From: Labrenzia sp. OB1
GTDB lineage: Bacteria; Pseudomonadota; Alphaproteobacteria; Rhizobiales; Stappiaceae
Assembly (NCBI RefSeq): GCF_001624695.1
Contig: NZ_JSEP01000008.1
Span: 1 to 64,000, forward strand
DNA: 64,000 bases
Reading direction: 5' to 3'
The position numbers and the translations under genes are program-made. Below are positions 34,714 through 43,438 of this stretch, in pieces. The notes below the pieces were generated by a model that did not search any database, was not told the DNA's origin, and worked only from the letters and a program-made list of their open reading frames with translations. How positions within the stretch are numbered: the stretch's first letter is position 1; each line of letters opens with the position of its first letter.

Positions 34714-35640
34714 TCAGGCAGGCGCGGCGGCCAGCAGCACCGTTGATGCCAGAAACCCTGCCCAGAGGATCAGGAAAACACCGATTGCAGCCGGAAAGAA
34801 CCGGCTGGGAAAGGTTTTCTCCAGCACCATGATGCCGCCAAGCAAGGCGATCCAGACGATGTTCATGATGCCGACGGCGAACATCACTGTCATGACCGCC
34901 CAACAACAGCCAAGACATGCCAGCCCCTGGATCATGCCTTCCCTGAATCCGGAGAGTAATTGTCCAGGTTCCCAGCCGCCAATCCAGCGCGGATACCAGC
35001 ATCTGCGCAGGCAGGCCTGCTTGGCGGGAGTGAACTGGTATATGCCGGCCACGAAGAGAACCGATGTCGTCAAGGCGAGGCTCACCGGCGCCATCATCTC
35101 GGAAAGGGCGCCGAGAGAAAAAAGCAGCCATTGCGCGAATGTCGCCACAAGTGCATAGGCAATCCAGACGAGCAGATAGCCCAATGCAGCAGACATAACA
35201 GGAAGGGCCGAAGTGCTGTCCTTGCGGCCACTAGCGGACAATCGGGTCGAATAGGACCGCAGCATGGGCACAGCCGTCGGCAACATCATCGCCACGGCCA
35301 TCATGGACCACATCAGAAATATCTTGCCGAGGGCGGCAAGGGTCATCTCCGTTCCCGGCATGCCGAAAGTCGCGCCTGCGGGAAGGCAAAGGACAGCAAG
35401 AGCTGCCCGGGCTTCCGGAGACAGATCCCTGAAAATATTGAATCTGTTGAGAACGCCCATGCCCGGACCGGCCTGGCTCATATCCATGACCGGAACCATG
35501 TCGGCGACCATCGCGACCAGATAAGTCCAGCCGCAGATGGACAATACCGCAACAAACGCCAAGACCAGCGGCCATGCCCGGCCCCCGGCCTCCATGTCTG
35601 CCTGGCTTTTGTCGTTCTGCGGACTGGAAACATGTGTCAT
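34714..35640 (-). CDS. DUF2182 integral membrane protein
   Basis: About 308 residues with seven or so membrane spans. It matches the DUF2182 (predicted metal-binding membrane protein) pattern: FLMWSMMAVAMMLPTAVPML (about 140-160), KQACLRRC (about 216-223), and GLACLGCCWAVMTVMFAVG. Met, Cys and His-rich spans suggest metal contact, but function is unknown. The ATG at 35640 gives MTHVSSPQ; the upstream TTG at 35679 is unlikely. Transcribed divergently from the monooxygenase at 35863. Confidence 0.82.
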   Translation of the reverse strand: MTHVSSPQNDKSQADMEAGGRAWPLVLAFVAVLSICGWTYLVAMVADMVPVMDMSQAGPGMGVLNRFNIFRDLSPEARAALAVLCLPAGATFGMPGTEMTLAALGKIFLMWSMMAVAMMLPTAVPMLRSYSTRLSASGRKDSTSALPVMSAALGYLLVWIAYALVATFAQWLLFSLGALSEMMAPVSLALTTSVLFVAGIYQFTPAKQACLRRCWYPRWIGGWEPGQLLSGFREGMIQGLACLGCCWAVMTVMFAVGIMNIVWIALLGGIMVLEKTFPSRFFPAAIGVFLILWAGFLASTVLLAAAPA

Positions 35641-35862
35641 GTCGGGAAGAGTTTCACTGTTCCGGATTGATCCTGTCAATCGAGTAACCGTATTGGCCTC
35701 TTCGGAAATTGATATTTGTCATCATGTGACGGTGACACACATAGAAGCGTACGGACCTGGCCTGCGGATGCGTGCTTTGGTCCCGTTGCAAAAGCGATGC
35801 AAAAGGACAATCACTTGCGGGCAGATGAACTGGCAGTTAGACGCGTTGATCCGGTTGGAACC

Positions 35863-37065
35863 ATGGCAAAGACAAAACAGGCAAGAATGTTCGACATAGC
35901 AGTTGTGGGTGGCGGTCCATCGGGCCGTATCGCGGCCCTGAGGTTTGCCAAGAGCGGGTTCTCCACCGCCCTGGTGGCAACGAACGGTGGCATGCCGGAT
36001 GGCCGGACAACGGCTTTGTGGCAGAAATCCATCTCGCTTCTTGAGGAAATAGGTGTCTGGCCGCAAATACGCGAAAACGCCGCACAGCTTCGGAAGATGC
36101 GGATGATCGATGACACGGGCCGTCTGATACGGGCCCCGGAAGTCATTTTCGACAGTGCGGAACTGGAGCTGGAAGAGTTTGGTTTCAATATGTTGAACAG
36201 CAATCTTAATGCTGTTCTTGAGGAACACTGCGCCACAGCCAAGAACATCACTCTCGTCGACAGCACCGTGACCAAAGTAGACTTTCTACCGCAAAGCGCT
36301 GTTCTGCATGCCGAGACCGGCGAGGTCATCGAGGCGCGTCTCGTTGTCGCCGCTGACGGCCGTAATTCGCTGGTCCGCAAAGCGGCGGACATCGATGTCA
36401 GGCATTGGTCCTATCCGCAGGCCGCCCTTGTGCTCAATCTGGAACACAGCCTGCCCCATCACGGAATCTCGACTGAATTTCACACGCCAACTGGTCCTTT
36501 CACGCTTGTTCCCCTGCCCGGCCGTCAGTCTTCATTGGTGTGCGTAGAAAGCGTCGATGGTGCGGAGCGTTTGCTTGAAATGAAAGACGCCCTGATCGAA
36601 ATGGAGCTGGAACGGCGCGCGCATTCCATCCTTGGCAGCTTCAAACTTGTCTCGCAGGTGCAGAGCTTTCCGCTGTCGGGCCTCTCCGCGACGCGTCTAG
36701 TTGGCGACCGGGTGGCGCTCATCGGCGAAAGCGCACATGTCTTTCCGCCAATCGGTGCGCAGGGTCTGAACCTGTCGCTCCGCGATATCGCCGATCTGGA
36801 CAAGGTGCTTTCCAGGGCTGCCGCACGGCAGCAGGACGTTGGCGGTCAGGATGTACTGAAATCCTACGAGGCAAATCGCAAGAGCGATGTCCGAACCAGA
36901 ACACAGGCAGTGGACCTTCTCAACCGGTCACTGCTCACCGGCCTGTTGCCTGTGCAGCTTGCGCGCGGCGCCGGGATGTATCTGGCCGGAAAGGTCGGTC
37001 CCTTCCGCAGACTGCTGATGCGCGAAGGCATGGCGCCAGGCAGCGGTTTCACCCTCAGCAGATAA
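35863..37065 (+). CDS. UbiH/COQ6-family FAD-dependent monooxygenase
   Basis: A 400-residue flavoprotein hydroxylase with the Rossmann FAD motif VVGGGPSGRIAAL (about 13-25), the DG motif VAADGRNSLVR, and the GD motif GDRVALIGESAHVFPP followed by GAQGLNLSLRDIADL, which is typical of ubiquinone-ring hydroxylases (UbiH, UbiF, UbiL). The frame extends upstream to 35716, but that stretch is not family-like, so I start at 35863. No other ubi gene is adjacent, so a ubiquinone role is probable rather than certain. Confidence 0.82.
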   Translation: MAKTKQARMFDIAVVGGGPSGRIAALRFAKSGFSTALVATNGGMPDGRTTALWQKSISLLEEIGVWPQIRENAAQLRKMRMIDDTGRLIRAPEVIFDSAELELEEFGFNMLNSNLNAVLEEHCATAKNITLVDSTVTKVDFLPQSAVLHAETGEVIEARLVVAADGRNSLVRKAADIDVRHWSYPQAALVLNLEHSLPHHGISTEFHTPTGPFTLVPLPGRQSSLVCVESVDGAERLLEMKDALIEMELERRAHSILGSFKLVSQVQSFPLSGLSATRLVGDRVALIGESAHVFPPIGAQGLNLSLRDIADLDKVLSRAAARQQDVGGQDVLKSYEANRKSDVRTRTQAVDLLNRSLLTGLLPVQLARGAGMYLAGKVGPFRRLLMREGMAPGSGFTLSR

Positions 37066-37088
37066 ATCCGCGGCTCATACAGGCAGTA

Positions 37089-37505
37089 TCATGACCTCAC
37101 GGCTCTGCGTTTTCTGGAATGGTAAGTGAGCGCCATGGTGATCATCTGACGCAATTCGTTTTCAGGAACCGGGTCGCCGAGTCTGAAGTGGACACTGCGG
37201 TCTCCCCCAAAGCGAAGATGCGGAAACAGGGCCCGCCACTCCGACACAAGCGAGGACTGACAGTTCACATAGAGCGCATAATCGCCATTTTGCGATGTGT
37301 CCCGATCGATGCGGATCGTGGTGCCTGTTTTGGGACCGGTCGTCAGAAAGCTCGGTTGTCCCCATTTCAGGGTCTCTTCAAGCACGCCGATCTCCGCGTT
37401 CTGCCGGGCGGTGTCCCGGATCAACTGGCGCAACTTCAACAAGGCGTTTTTCAACGCTTCAGGGTAGCTGTGCAGGACGGATTGAACATCGGTGCGGGAA
37501 GTCAT
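37089..37505 (-). CDS. DUF1801 (YdhG-like) protein
   Basis: A 138-residue soluble protein. The pattern LHSYPEALKNALLKLRQLI, ETLKWGQPSF and TTIRIDR is that of DUF1801/YdhG, proteins of unknown function with a fold related to frataxin-like iron-binding proteins. The ATG at 37505 gives a typical N terminus; the longer frame to 37661 overlaps the region upstream of the next gene. It converges with the UbiH-like gene. Confidence 0.75.
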   Translation of the reverse strand: MTSRTDVQSVLHSYPEALKNALLKLRQLIRDTARQNAEIGVLEETLKWGQPSFLTTGPKTGTTIRIDRDTSQNGDYALYVNCQSSLVSEWRALFPHLRFGGDRSVHFRLGDPVPENELRQMITMALTYHSRKRRAVRS

Positions 37506-37554
37506 GCGCGGCGATCCTGAAATGTACCTGTCTGAGAGTTCCCAATCATATCCC

Positions 37555-38508
37555 TCAACGCAGAGGCAGGAAACCACTGGTAAGCGCCCAGATAAACGCG
37601 GTGACCGTGACGATGGATACCGCCGTGCCGAACAGCACGAAACTCGACGCGCGTTGCACATAGACCCCGTATTGCTGCGCTATGACGAAGACATTCGTGG
37701 CAGGAGGCAGACAGGCCATGAGTACGGCGGTCGCAACCCAGTTGGGATCGAAACCGCCAAGCCAGCTCAACAACAGGAATATCAGGATCGGGTGCAGGAC
37801 AAGCTTGACCGACAGAACAAGCGGCATTTCCAGCGGAATATGTCCGACCGGCCGCAGGGCTATGCTAACGCCCATGGCGAACAGCGCACAGGGTGCGGCG
37901 GCGCTGCTGAGATATCTGAGCATGGTGTCTATGGCCACAGGTGGCTGGAATTTCAGAGCGGCGGCGAGAACCCCGGCGATGGTTGCCAGGATGAAGGGGT
38001 GCGTGAAGATCTTGAACAGGATCTTCTTGAGCGTGACGAAAAGAGATTCGTCCTCTGTGCCCGCGAGCGCCATCAGCAAGGGAGCCAGGATGAACATCAG
38101 CGCATTGTCGAACGCGAGGATCAATGCGGTCGGTACTGTTGCCTGTTCTCCAAGGACCGCAAGCGTCAGGCCCGGGCCCATGTAGCCGACATTGGAATAG
38201 GCGCCGGCGATACCCAGAATTGTGGATTCGGCGATGCTGCCTCTTGTCGCCACAACCCCGATGCAGAAGGAAATTGCGAAGACGATGTATGTTGTGAACG
38301 TCGTTGCGCTGATGAAGGACAGGTTGGCCAGTTCTTCAAACGGCGTTTCGGACAGCAGCCGGAAGAACAAGGCCGGCAGAGCAAGATAGACCACAAAGAA
38401 ATTCATCCAGCTCAGGCCTGCTTCCGGCAAATTCCGGATTTTTCCCGCTGCGAATCCCAAAAGGATCAACCCGAAAAACGGCAAGGCCAGTGTGATGACG
38501 TTCTGCAT
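37555..38508 (-). CDS. AEC-family (auxin efflux carrier) transporter
   Basis: A 317-residue membrane protein with about ten hydrophobic segments in two inverted halves. FVVYLALPALFFRLL and the C-terminal AVLMACLPPATNVFVIAQQYGVY are typical of the AEC/MleP family of organic-anion permeases. Start at ATG 38508 (MQNVITLALPFF) with GGGAAG upstream; the frame to 38520 is less likely. Substrate cannot be read from sequence; family members carry malate or malonate. Confidence 0.87.
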   Translation of the reverse strand: MQNVITLALPFFGLILLGFAAGKIRNLPEAGLSWMNFFVVYLALPALFFRLLSETPFEELANLSFISATTFTTYIVFAISFCIGVVATRGSIAESTILGIAGAYSNVGYMGPGLTLAVLGEQATVPTALILAFDNALMFILAPLLMALAGTEDESLFVTLKKILFKIFTHPFILATIAGVLAAALKFQPPVAIDTMLRYLSSAAAPCALFAMGVSIALRPVGHIPLEMPLVLSVKLVLHPILIFLLLSWLGGFDPNWVATAVLMACLPPATNVFVIAQQYGVYVQRASSFVLFGTAVSIVTVTAFIWALTSGFLPLR

Positions 38509-38738
38509 TCTACTTCCCAAGACAAGGTAGGGTAACTCGTGTGAGCGGGTCTGTGTCCGTTATGGTGCTTGCTTCTTACGTCCTGCTTGGCTATGGGACG
38601 CTTTGCCGGCGGATTGGCGTAGCGATCCGCATTCCAATCAGGTCTGCGGCCGCATCGCAAGTGCGCTTTCCGGCGCACATGGTTGGAGTGAGCCTTTTCG
38701 TCGACGAATGGCGCAGAAGATGAAAGCACCTGTTCCTG

Positions 38739-39710
38739 ATGTCACGGAAGAAACGACAGAAAAACGCACCAAGGCTCACCGCCTTCCAGAATTGGGTGGA
38801 AGGTGTCGCGCTCAAGGCCGCGATCTGGCTGTTCCGTCTCATTCCGGTTGACGTCGCCTCCGGCGTCATGGGATTCCTGTGGCGAAAGCTGGCGCCCTTC
38901 AATGCACGGCACAAAAGGGCACTGGGGCATCTCGAAGACGCCCTGCCCGACTTGAGCGCCGAGGAACGGGAAGCCATCGTTCGGGGGATGTGGGAGAACC
39001 TTGGCCGCGTTACCGCCGAAACCTTTCACATCGACAAACTACTGCGTCAGCCACACCGTTTCGAAGCCGATGCCGACGAGATCACCTCGCAAGTCCTCAA
39101 TGGCGACCGTGCCTGCCTGTTTGTCTCCTTCCATAGTGGCAACTGGGAACTCGTCGTCCAGCCGGCGGTCGAAAAAGGAATAGCGATCACCGGGGTTTAC
39201 CAGGCTCTGCGCAACCCGAAGGCCGACGCGGAGCTCAGTGCGCTCAGGCAGGACCTCTACAAAGGCGGATTGCTGTCCAAGGGACACCGTACAGCGCGAA
39301 AAATACTCACCACTTTGAAAAATGGCGGCGTTGTCGCGATGATGGCGGATCTGCGGGAAACACGAGGAATTCAGGTACCGTTTTTTGGCCGTATGGCCTA
39401 TGCCACGCCTGTCCCCGCCTCGCTGGCAAGATCCTGCGATGTTCCGATTGTCGTGGGCCGCGTCATTCGCAAAAAGGGTGTGAATTTCCGGATCGAAGGC
39501 CGGGCCATTTCCTTTCCGGTGACAGAAGACCGTCAGGCCGATATCGAAGCGACAACGAGGCAAATTCACGCTATTTTTGAAAGCTGGATCCGGGAATATC
39601 CGGAACAGTGGATGTGGATTCACAAGAAGTGGGCGCCTCCCGGCAAGTCTTCCGCCCAGAAACAGGCCAGGCGCGCTGCCGCCGCCAAGGTCGCCAATTC
39701 CGGGAATTAG
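38739..39710 (+). CDS. LpxL/HtrB-family lysophospholipid/lauroyl acyltransferase
   Basis: A 323-residue inner-membrane acyltransferase related to late lipid A acyltransferases. HSGNWEL (about 131-137) supplies the His-X4-Glu catalytic motif; MADLRETRGIQVPFFGR and WMWIHKKW complete the family pattern. A basic, Ala-rich tail follows (about 300-323). The ATG at 38739 has a poor ribosome site; a frame +1 ATG at 38720 (MKAPVPDVTEE) overlaps it and could indicate a missed frameshift or another start. It likely acylates lipid A or a lipid precursor. Confidence 0.83.
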   Translation: MSRKKRQKNAPRLTAFQNWVEGVALKAAIWLFRLIPVDVASGVMGFLWRKLAPFNARHKRALGHLEDALPDLSAEEREAIVRGMWENLGRVTAETFHIDKLLRQPHRFEADADEITSQVLNGDRACLFVSFHSGNWELVVQPAVEKGIAITGVYQALRNPKADAELSALRQDLYKGGLLSKGHRTARKILTTLKNGGVVAMMADLRETRGIQVPFFGRMAYATPVPASLARSCDVPIVVGRVIRKKGVNFRIEGRAISFPVTEDRQADIEATTRQIHAIFESWIREYPEQWMWIHKKWAPPGKSSAQKQARRAAAAKVANSGN

Positions 39711-39815
39711 CGGTCTGCTTCAAAGGAAGAAACCGCGCTTTCGCCTTTCGGTGCATAGTTGCGGCGCAGCATAAGCGCTATAGATCTTTTTTGTTCAGCG
39801 GAGGATCGCGGATTC

Positions 39816-40856
39816 ATGAAGACCCCAGGTGCGTTTTACAAGCCGCTTGCCATCGGTGCACCGGCACCTTTCCGGGAACCGCCCGTTTCCCTGGAACGCA
39901 TGATCCATTTCGTACCGCCGCACATTGAAAAGATGCGCGCGAAGGTGCCTGAACTCATCCACAAGGTCGATGTGATTCTCGGCAATCTCGAAGACGCCAT
40001 CCCCGCGGATGCCAAGACAGAAGCCCGCGCAGGCTTTATTCAGATGGTCAGAGACAATGAATTCGGTGAAACCGGTCTCTGGACCCGGGTGAATTGTCTC
40101 AACAGTCCCTGGTTCCTCGACGATCTTATGGAAATCGTGCCGGCCGTCGGCGACAAGCTCGATGTCATCATGCTGCCCAAGGTCGAGGGCGTATGGGACA
40201 TTCATTATCTCGATCAGCTGCTGGCCCAGTTGGAGGCCCGGGCGGGTCTTTCCAGGCCGATCATGATCCATGCGATTCTGGAGACTGCCGAAGGCGTCAA
40301 GAATGTAGAACAGATTGCGGCGGCAAGCCCTAGGATGCATGGTATGAGCCTCGGGCCTGCCGACCTTGCCGCTTCCAGGGGCATGAAGACGACCCGTGTC
40401 GGCGGAGGGCACCCCGATTACGCAGTGCTGTCGGATGCCGATGGAACGGGCGCGCGGGCGGCTTATCAGCAGGATCTTTGGCACTATACCGTCGGCAAGA
40501 TGGTCGATGCATGCCTGTCCTGTGGGCTGAAACCCTTTTATGGTCCTTTCGGGGACTTTTCTGACCCTGAAGCCTGCGAAAGTCAGTTCCGCAACGCCTT
40601 CCTGATGGGATGCCTGGGTGCGTGGTCGTTGCACCCGACCCAGATCGACATTGCAAAGAAGGTTTTCTCTCCGGACCCGGTCGAAGTTGCATTTGCCGCC
40701 AAGATCCTTGCAGCCATGCCGGACGGTACGGGGGCAGTCATGATCGACGGAAAAATGCAGGACGATGCAACCTGGAAGCAAGCAAAGGTGATTGTTGATC
40801 TCGCCAAACTCGTTGCTTCCAAGGATACGGGGCTTGCTGCCGTTTACGGTCTTTAG
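39816..40856 (+). CDS. HpcH/HpaI-CitE family CoA-ester lyase (malyl-CoA-lyase-like)
   Basis: A 346-residue TIM-barrel lyase. [19 protein letters not shown] matches the Mg-binding DLEDAV region of CitE/malyl-CoA lyase, and [36 protein letters not shown] and GPFGDFSD continue the pattern. Enzymes of this group cleave malyl-CoA or citramalyl-CoA to acetyl-CoA and a 2-oxoacid. It stands alone here, with no ethylmalonyl-CoA or serine-cycle genes, so the exact substrate is open. GAGGAT precedes the ATG by about 9 bases. Confidence 0.83.
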   Translation: MKTPGAFYKPLAIGAPAPFREPPVSLERMIHFVPPHIEKMRAKVPELIHKVDVILGNLEDAIPADAKTEARAGFIQMVRDNEFGETGLWTRVNCLNSPWFLDDLMEIVPAVGDKLDVIMLPKVEGVWDIHYLDQLLAQLEARAGLSRPIMIHAILETAEGVKNVEQIAAASPRMHGMSLGPADLAASRGMKTTRVGGGHPDYAVLSDADGTGARAAYQQDLWHYTVGKMVDACLSCGLKPFYGPFGDFSDPEACESQFRNAFLMGCLGAWSLHPTQIDIAKKVFSPDPVEVAFAAKILAAMPDGTGAVMIDGKMQDDATWKQAKVIVDLAKLVASKDTGLAAVYGL

Positions 40857-40958
40857 AAAATCTCAAGGCCAGGTGTGTAAAGTTTAATGTTGCAACGCTT
40901 GCAAGCTTGTCGTTGACAGGCTATCCCGGCATTGCATGCAGCAGGCGGACGAGTAACC

Positions 40959-41282
40959 ATGCGAACGGCAAAATTCAGAATTGGCCAGGTCGTCCGGCAC
41001 CGGATTTACCCTTTCCGGGGTGTGATTTTCGATGTCGACCCGACTTTCAGCAATACGGAAGAGTGGTGGAACGCGATCCCTGAAGACGTGCGCCCTCTTC
41101 GCGACCAGCCTTTCTACCATCTTCTCGCCGAAAACGAGGAGACGGAATATGTTGCCTATGTCAGCGAACAGAATCTGGAACCGGACATAACCGGCGAACC
41201 GGTGCGTCATCCTCAGGTCGAGGAAATTTTCGAAGAACAGACCGATGGTTCGTATCTGCCGCGCAGCGTCGAAATTCATTAA
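40959..41282 (+). CDS. hspQ: Heat shock protein HspQ
   Basis: A 107-residue protein with the YccV-like/HspQ pattern: KFRIGQVVRHRIYPFRGVIFDVDP, then EEWWNAIP and LRDQPFYHLL. HspQ is a small heat-shock factor that in enteric bacteria promotes Lon-dependent degradation. Start at ATG 40959; the frame could run to 40932, but the alternative begins outside the family pattern. No heat-shock promoter was identified upstream. Confidence 0.9.
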   Translation: MRTAKFRIGQVVRHRIYPFRGVIFDVDPTFSNTEEWWNAIPEDVRPLRDQPFYHLLAENEETEYVAYVSEQNLEPDITGEPVRHPQVEEIFEEQTDGSYLPRSVEIH

Positions 41283-41318
41283 AGAACCAAGCGCGAGATA
41301 AGCTGGCGCGATATTTGA

Positions 41319-41342
41319 ACGCCGCGGAGGAGCCCGCGGCGT
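41319..41342. terminator. GC-rich stem-loop between hspQ and the convergent SH3b-MliC gene
   Basis: ACGCCGCGG pairs with CCGCGGCGT around a 6-base loop, 37 bp after the hspQ stop and 20 bp after the end of the convergent gene. A T-tract is missing, so it is a probable but weak bidirectional terminator. Confidence 0.45.
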
Positions 41343-41361
41343 CGTCAGGATTGGCTGCAGC

Positions 41362-42255
41362 CTACTGCAAATGGCAGACGTCTGTTCCACCGGGTGTCGT
41401 GATAGAGACGGAATCGCCCTTTGAATGAAGACTATAGCGGCCGTCGCTGTAGAGAGATCCGGAACCAGAAGGAACCTGCTCAAGCCGGATTTTTTCCGGA
41501 CTGTCGTAGCCGAACAGAATATATCCATCGCCTTCGTTGTAATAGGTCACATCAAGCGGAAGTCCCTCCGGGCAGGTGTACCGAACATGGATGACGTCAG
41601 AGGACGTTTGTGGGGCGACGTCGGCGATTGCATTTGTAATGGCATACAATGGCGTTTTTCCCTGATTGCCGATCCCGTACATGACCTGCTTCCGATGAAG
41701 ATCAAGCTGCAATGAAACACTGCGCGACGCATCAAATAGATAAACCGACCACTCGTCCCTGTTCTGCTCCTGAAAAAGGAAGGCAACCCGGCCCTGGGTA
41801 TTCAGTTCCTCCCACTGGCCTCCGCCAGCCTGTGAAAAGCTGCCGTTCGAATGGAAGACCTGGGAGACATTGTAACCGTTGACCGGTATCTGTGCATTCG
41901 GCTTCGCCGGACTGTTAACAGCGGGCTGTCGAGGCGCACACACCTTGTAAATGGTCGGATAGGGCGTTTGCGAGCAGAGAAGCCCGCCCCACTGAAAGCC
42001 GGTCTGCCCGTTGCCATAGCGGATCTGGAACCATTCGTAGCCATTCATCATCACGCCTGTCGCGTTGAGGATGAGAAAACTATCGCGCTCGTACAGACTG
42101 CCTACCTGCTGGTACTGCATGCCCGGACCGCTTCGAACCTTGCCGCCGAACGACTGGCCTTGCTGCGGAAAATCGACATCCGGCGAAGCAAGGATTGGCC
42201 GTACTGGCAACAAGAACATTGCCAACACGACAAAGACTGAAAAACGTTTCATCAA
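41362..42255 (-). CDS. Secreted SH3b + MliC-like domain protein
   Basis: A 297-residue exported protein: signal peptide (about 1-23), a bacterial SH3 domain (about 36-95: RSGPGMQYQQVGSLYERD, GYEWFQIRYGNGQTGF), a linker, and a C-terminal domain (about 225-296) whose VRYTCPEGLPLDVTYYNEGD and final Cys resemble membrane-bound lysozyme inhibitor MliC. SH3b domains bind cell-wall material and MliC inhibits C-type lysozyme, so a host-defence or wall-protection role is plausible (inference). The two ATGs at the start are equivalent. Confidence 0.75.
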   Translation of the reverse strand: MMKRFSVFVVLAMFLLPVRPILASPDVDFPQQGQSFGGKVRSGPGMQYQQVGSLYERDSFLILNATGVMMNGYEWFQIRYGNGQTGFQWGGLLCSQTPYPTIYKVCAPRQPAVNSPAKPNAQIPVNGYNVSQVFHSNGSFSQAGGGQWEELNTQGRVAFLFQEQNRDEWSVYLFDASRSVSLQLDLHRKQVMYGIGNQGKTPLYAITNAIADVAPQTSSDVIHVRYTCPEGLPLDVTYYNEGDGYILFGYDSPEKIRLEQVPSGSGSLYSDGRYSLHSKGDSVSITTPGGTDVCHLQ

Positions 42256-42560
42256 ATTTCCTGTTTGTAACGCGCTATAGGAACTGGAAAAAAGATACTA
42301 GTACAGAGGGCGTGACAACTGATTTGTTAGACGTCCAATTCTGTTGAAATTTGTTTTCTTGTATCCGGGCAAAAAGTTGTGCTCCCGCCCGCACACAAAA
42401 ATAAAGGCCGGAACGCCTGGTTCCGACCTTTATTGTTTTGCAGCCGTGCAGGCCGTCTTTCATTTGTTAACTCGAGCGTTGAGCAACCGCATGCCCGCGG
42501 GGGAGCAAAACAGCCGGCGCTGTCGTGGAACGATGCGCAAGCCGTTCTTCACCTCACAGT
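42256..42560. other. Intergenic region, terminator and no gene
   Basis: This 305-bp region holds the IalB-gene terminator (42403-42431) and otherwise AT-rich sequence that must contain the promoter of the SH3b-MliC gene. I see no convincing open reading frame. Confidence 0.5.
42403..42431 (-). terminator. Intrinsic terminator of the IalB-family gene
   Basis: On the minus strand AAAGGTCGGAAC pairs with GTTCCGGCCTTT (one G-U pair) around a short loop and is followed by ATTTTTG. It lies about 130 bp after the IalB-type stop. On the plus strand the same stem has a mismatch, so the minus direction is favoured. Confidence 0.65.
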
Positions 42561-43172
42561 TTACTGGCTCGGCTTCTGAGCGTCGATCAGCTTCTGACGG
42601 GCTTCATCCGCACGCTTTTGAAGTTCGCTTTGCAGTTCTTCCTGGCGCTTTTGCAGGTCAGCCAGGTTCATGGGCTCGCCGTCATAGACGCTGGTGAAAC
42701 CGATCAGCGTCATCTTGAAGACGATTTCCTTGGCCTGCTGATTGTAGGGAGCCACCCGCATTTCTCCACCCTGCTTCATCACGCTGATGAAGCTGTCGTC
42801 AATGGCCAGCTCCGCGTAGCACGCATTGGGCGCACAAATGCTGTATTTGGCCTGTACCGGTTTGCCGTCATCAATCTGGATGCGCAGTCCCGGCTGGAGC
42901 AAAACACCGGTCGGTACAGCTACAAGCAGCTTCTTGCGCGCCTCGCCTTCCGTCTCCTGGATGGCGATGTTGCTCAGGAACTGGCCTGTGTTGGTGCGCA
43001 GTTCAATCGATATGAAGCAGATTTCTTTCTGCGTATTCGGATTGGTGTTACACGCTTTCGTCCAAGGGCTCTTTTCTTCTTGGGCGATTGCGGGAGCACC
43101 TGCAAAAGAAGATAGGGCAAGGAATGCACCCGCTGCACATCCGAACAATCCTCTTTTCAAAACACTCTTCAT
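42561..43172 (-). CDS. Invasion-associated locus B (IalB) family protein
   Basis: A 203-residue exported protein: signal peptide (about 1-30, ending AIAQ), then the IalB core with CNTNPNTQKEICFI, LRIQIDDGKPVQAKYSIC and CYAELAIDD, whose cysteines are positioned as in the family. The C terminus (about 168-203) is a charged helix, LQKRQEELQSELQKRADEAR, able to form a coiled coil. Start ATG 43172 has GAGGA seven bases upstream. IalB proteins occur widely in alphaproteobacteria, pathogenic or not; function is unclear. Confidence 0.87.
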   Translation of the reverse strand: MKSVLKRGLFGCAAGAFLALSSFAGAPAIAQEEKSPWTKACNTNPNTQKEICFISIELRTNTGQFLSNIAIQETEGEARKKLLVAVPTGVLLQPGLRIQIDDGKPVQAKYSICAPNACYAELAIDDSFISVMKQGGEMRVAPYNQQAKEIVFKMTLIGFTSVYDGEPMNLADLQKRQEELQSELQKRADEARQKLIDAQKPSQ

Positions 43173-43438
43173 CGAAACGTCCTCAATCGTGCGTGTGCGA
43201 AAACTTTCGCGTTGTTCTGAGGCATTCCGGACCCAACCGCAAGGCCCGAGAGATAATTCAAACCGTGAAAACATGGTAAGGCAGCTAATTTGGGCAAGAG
43301 GGTGACCGATTTGCAACGCAGGTGAAATCAGCGATTCAAAGCTGAATATCTTGCTGAATATCTCTTGCACCAGGCGCGTCCTTTCCAACCCTGTGATAGT
43401 CTGAAAGATGAGAATCAACAGAATCTCGGACGGTGGTC

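Noticed and set aside
35716-35862. N-terminal extension of the UbiH-like gene
   Set aside because: The upstream 49 codons lack family similarity and the FAD motif begins shortly after the ATG at 35863.
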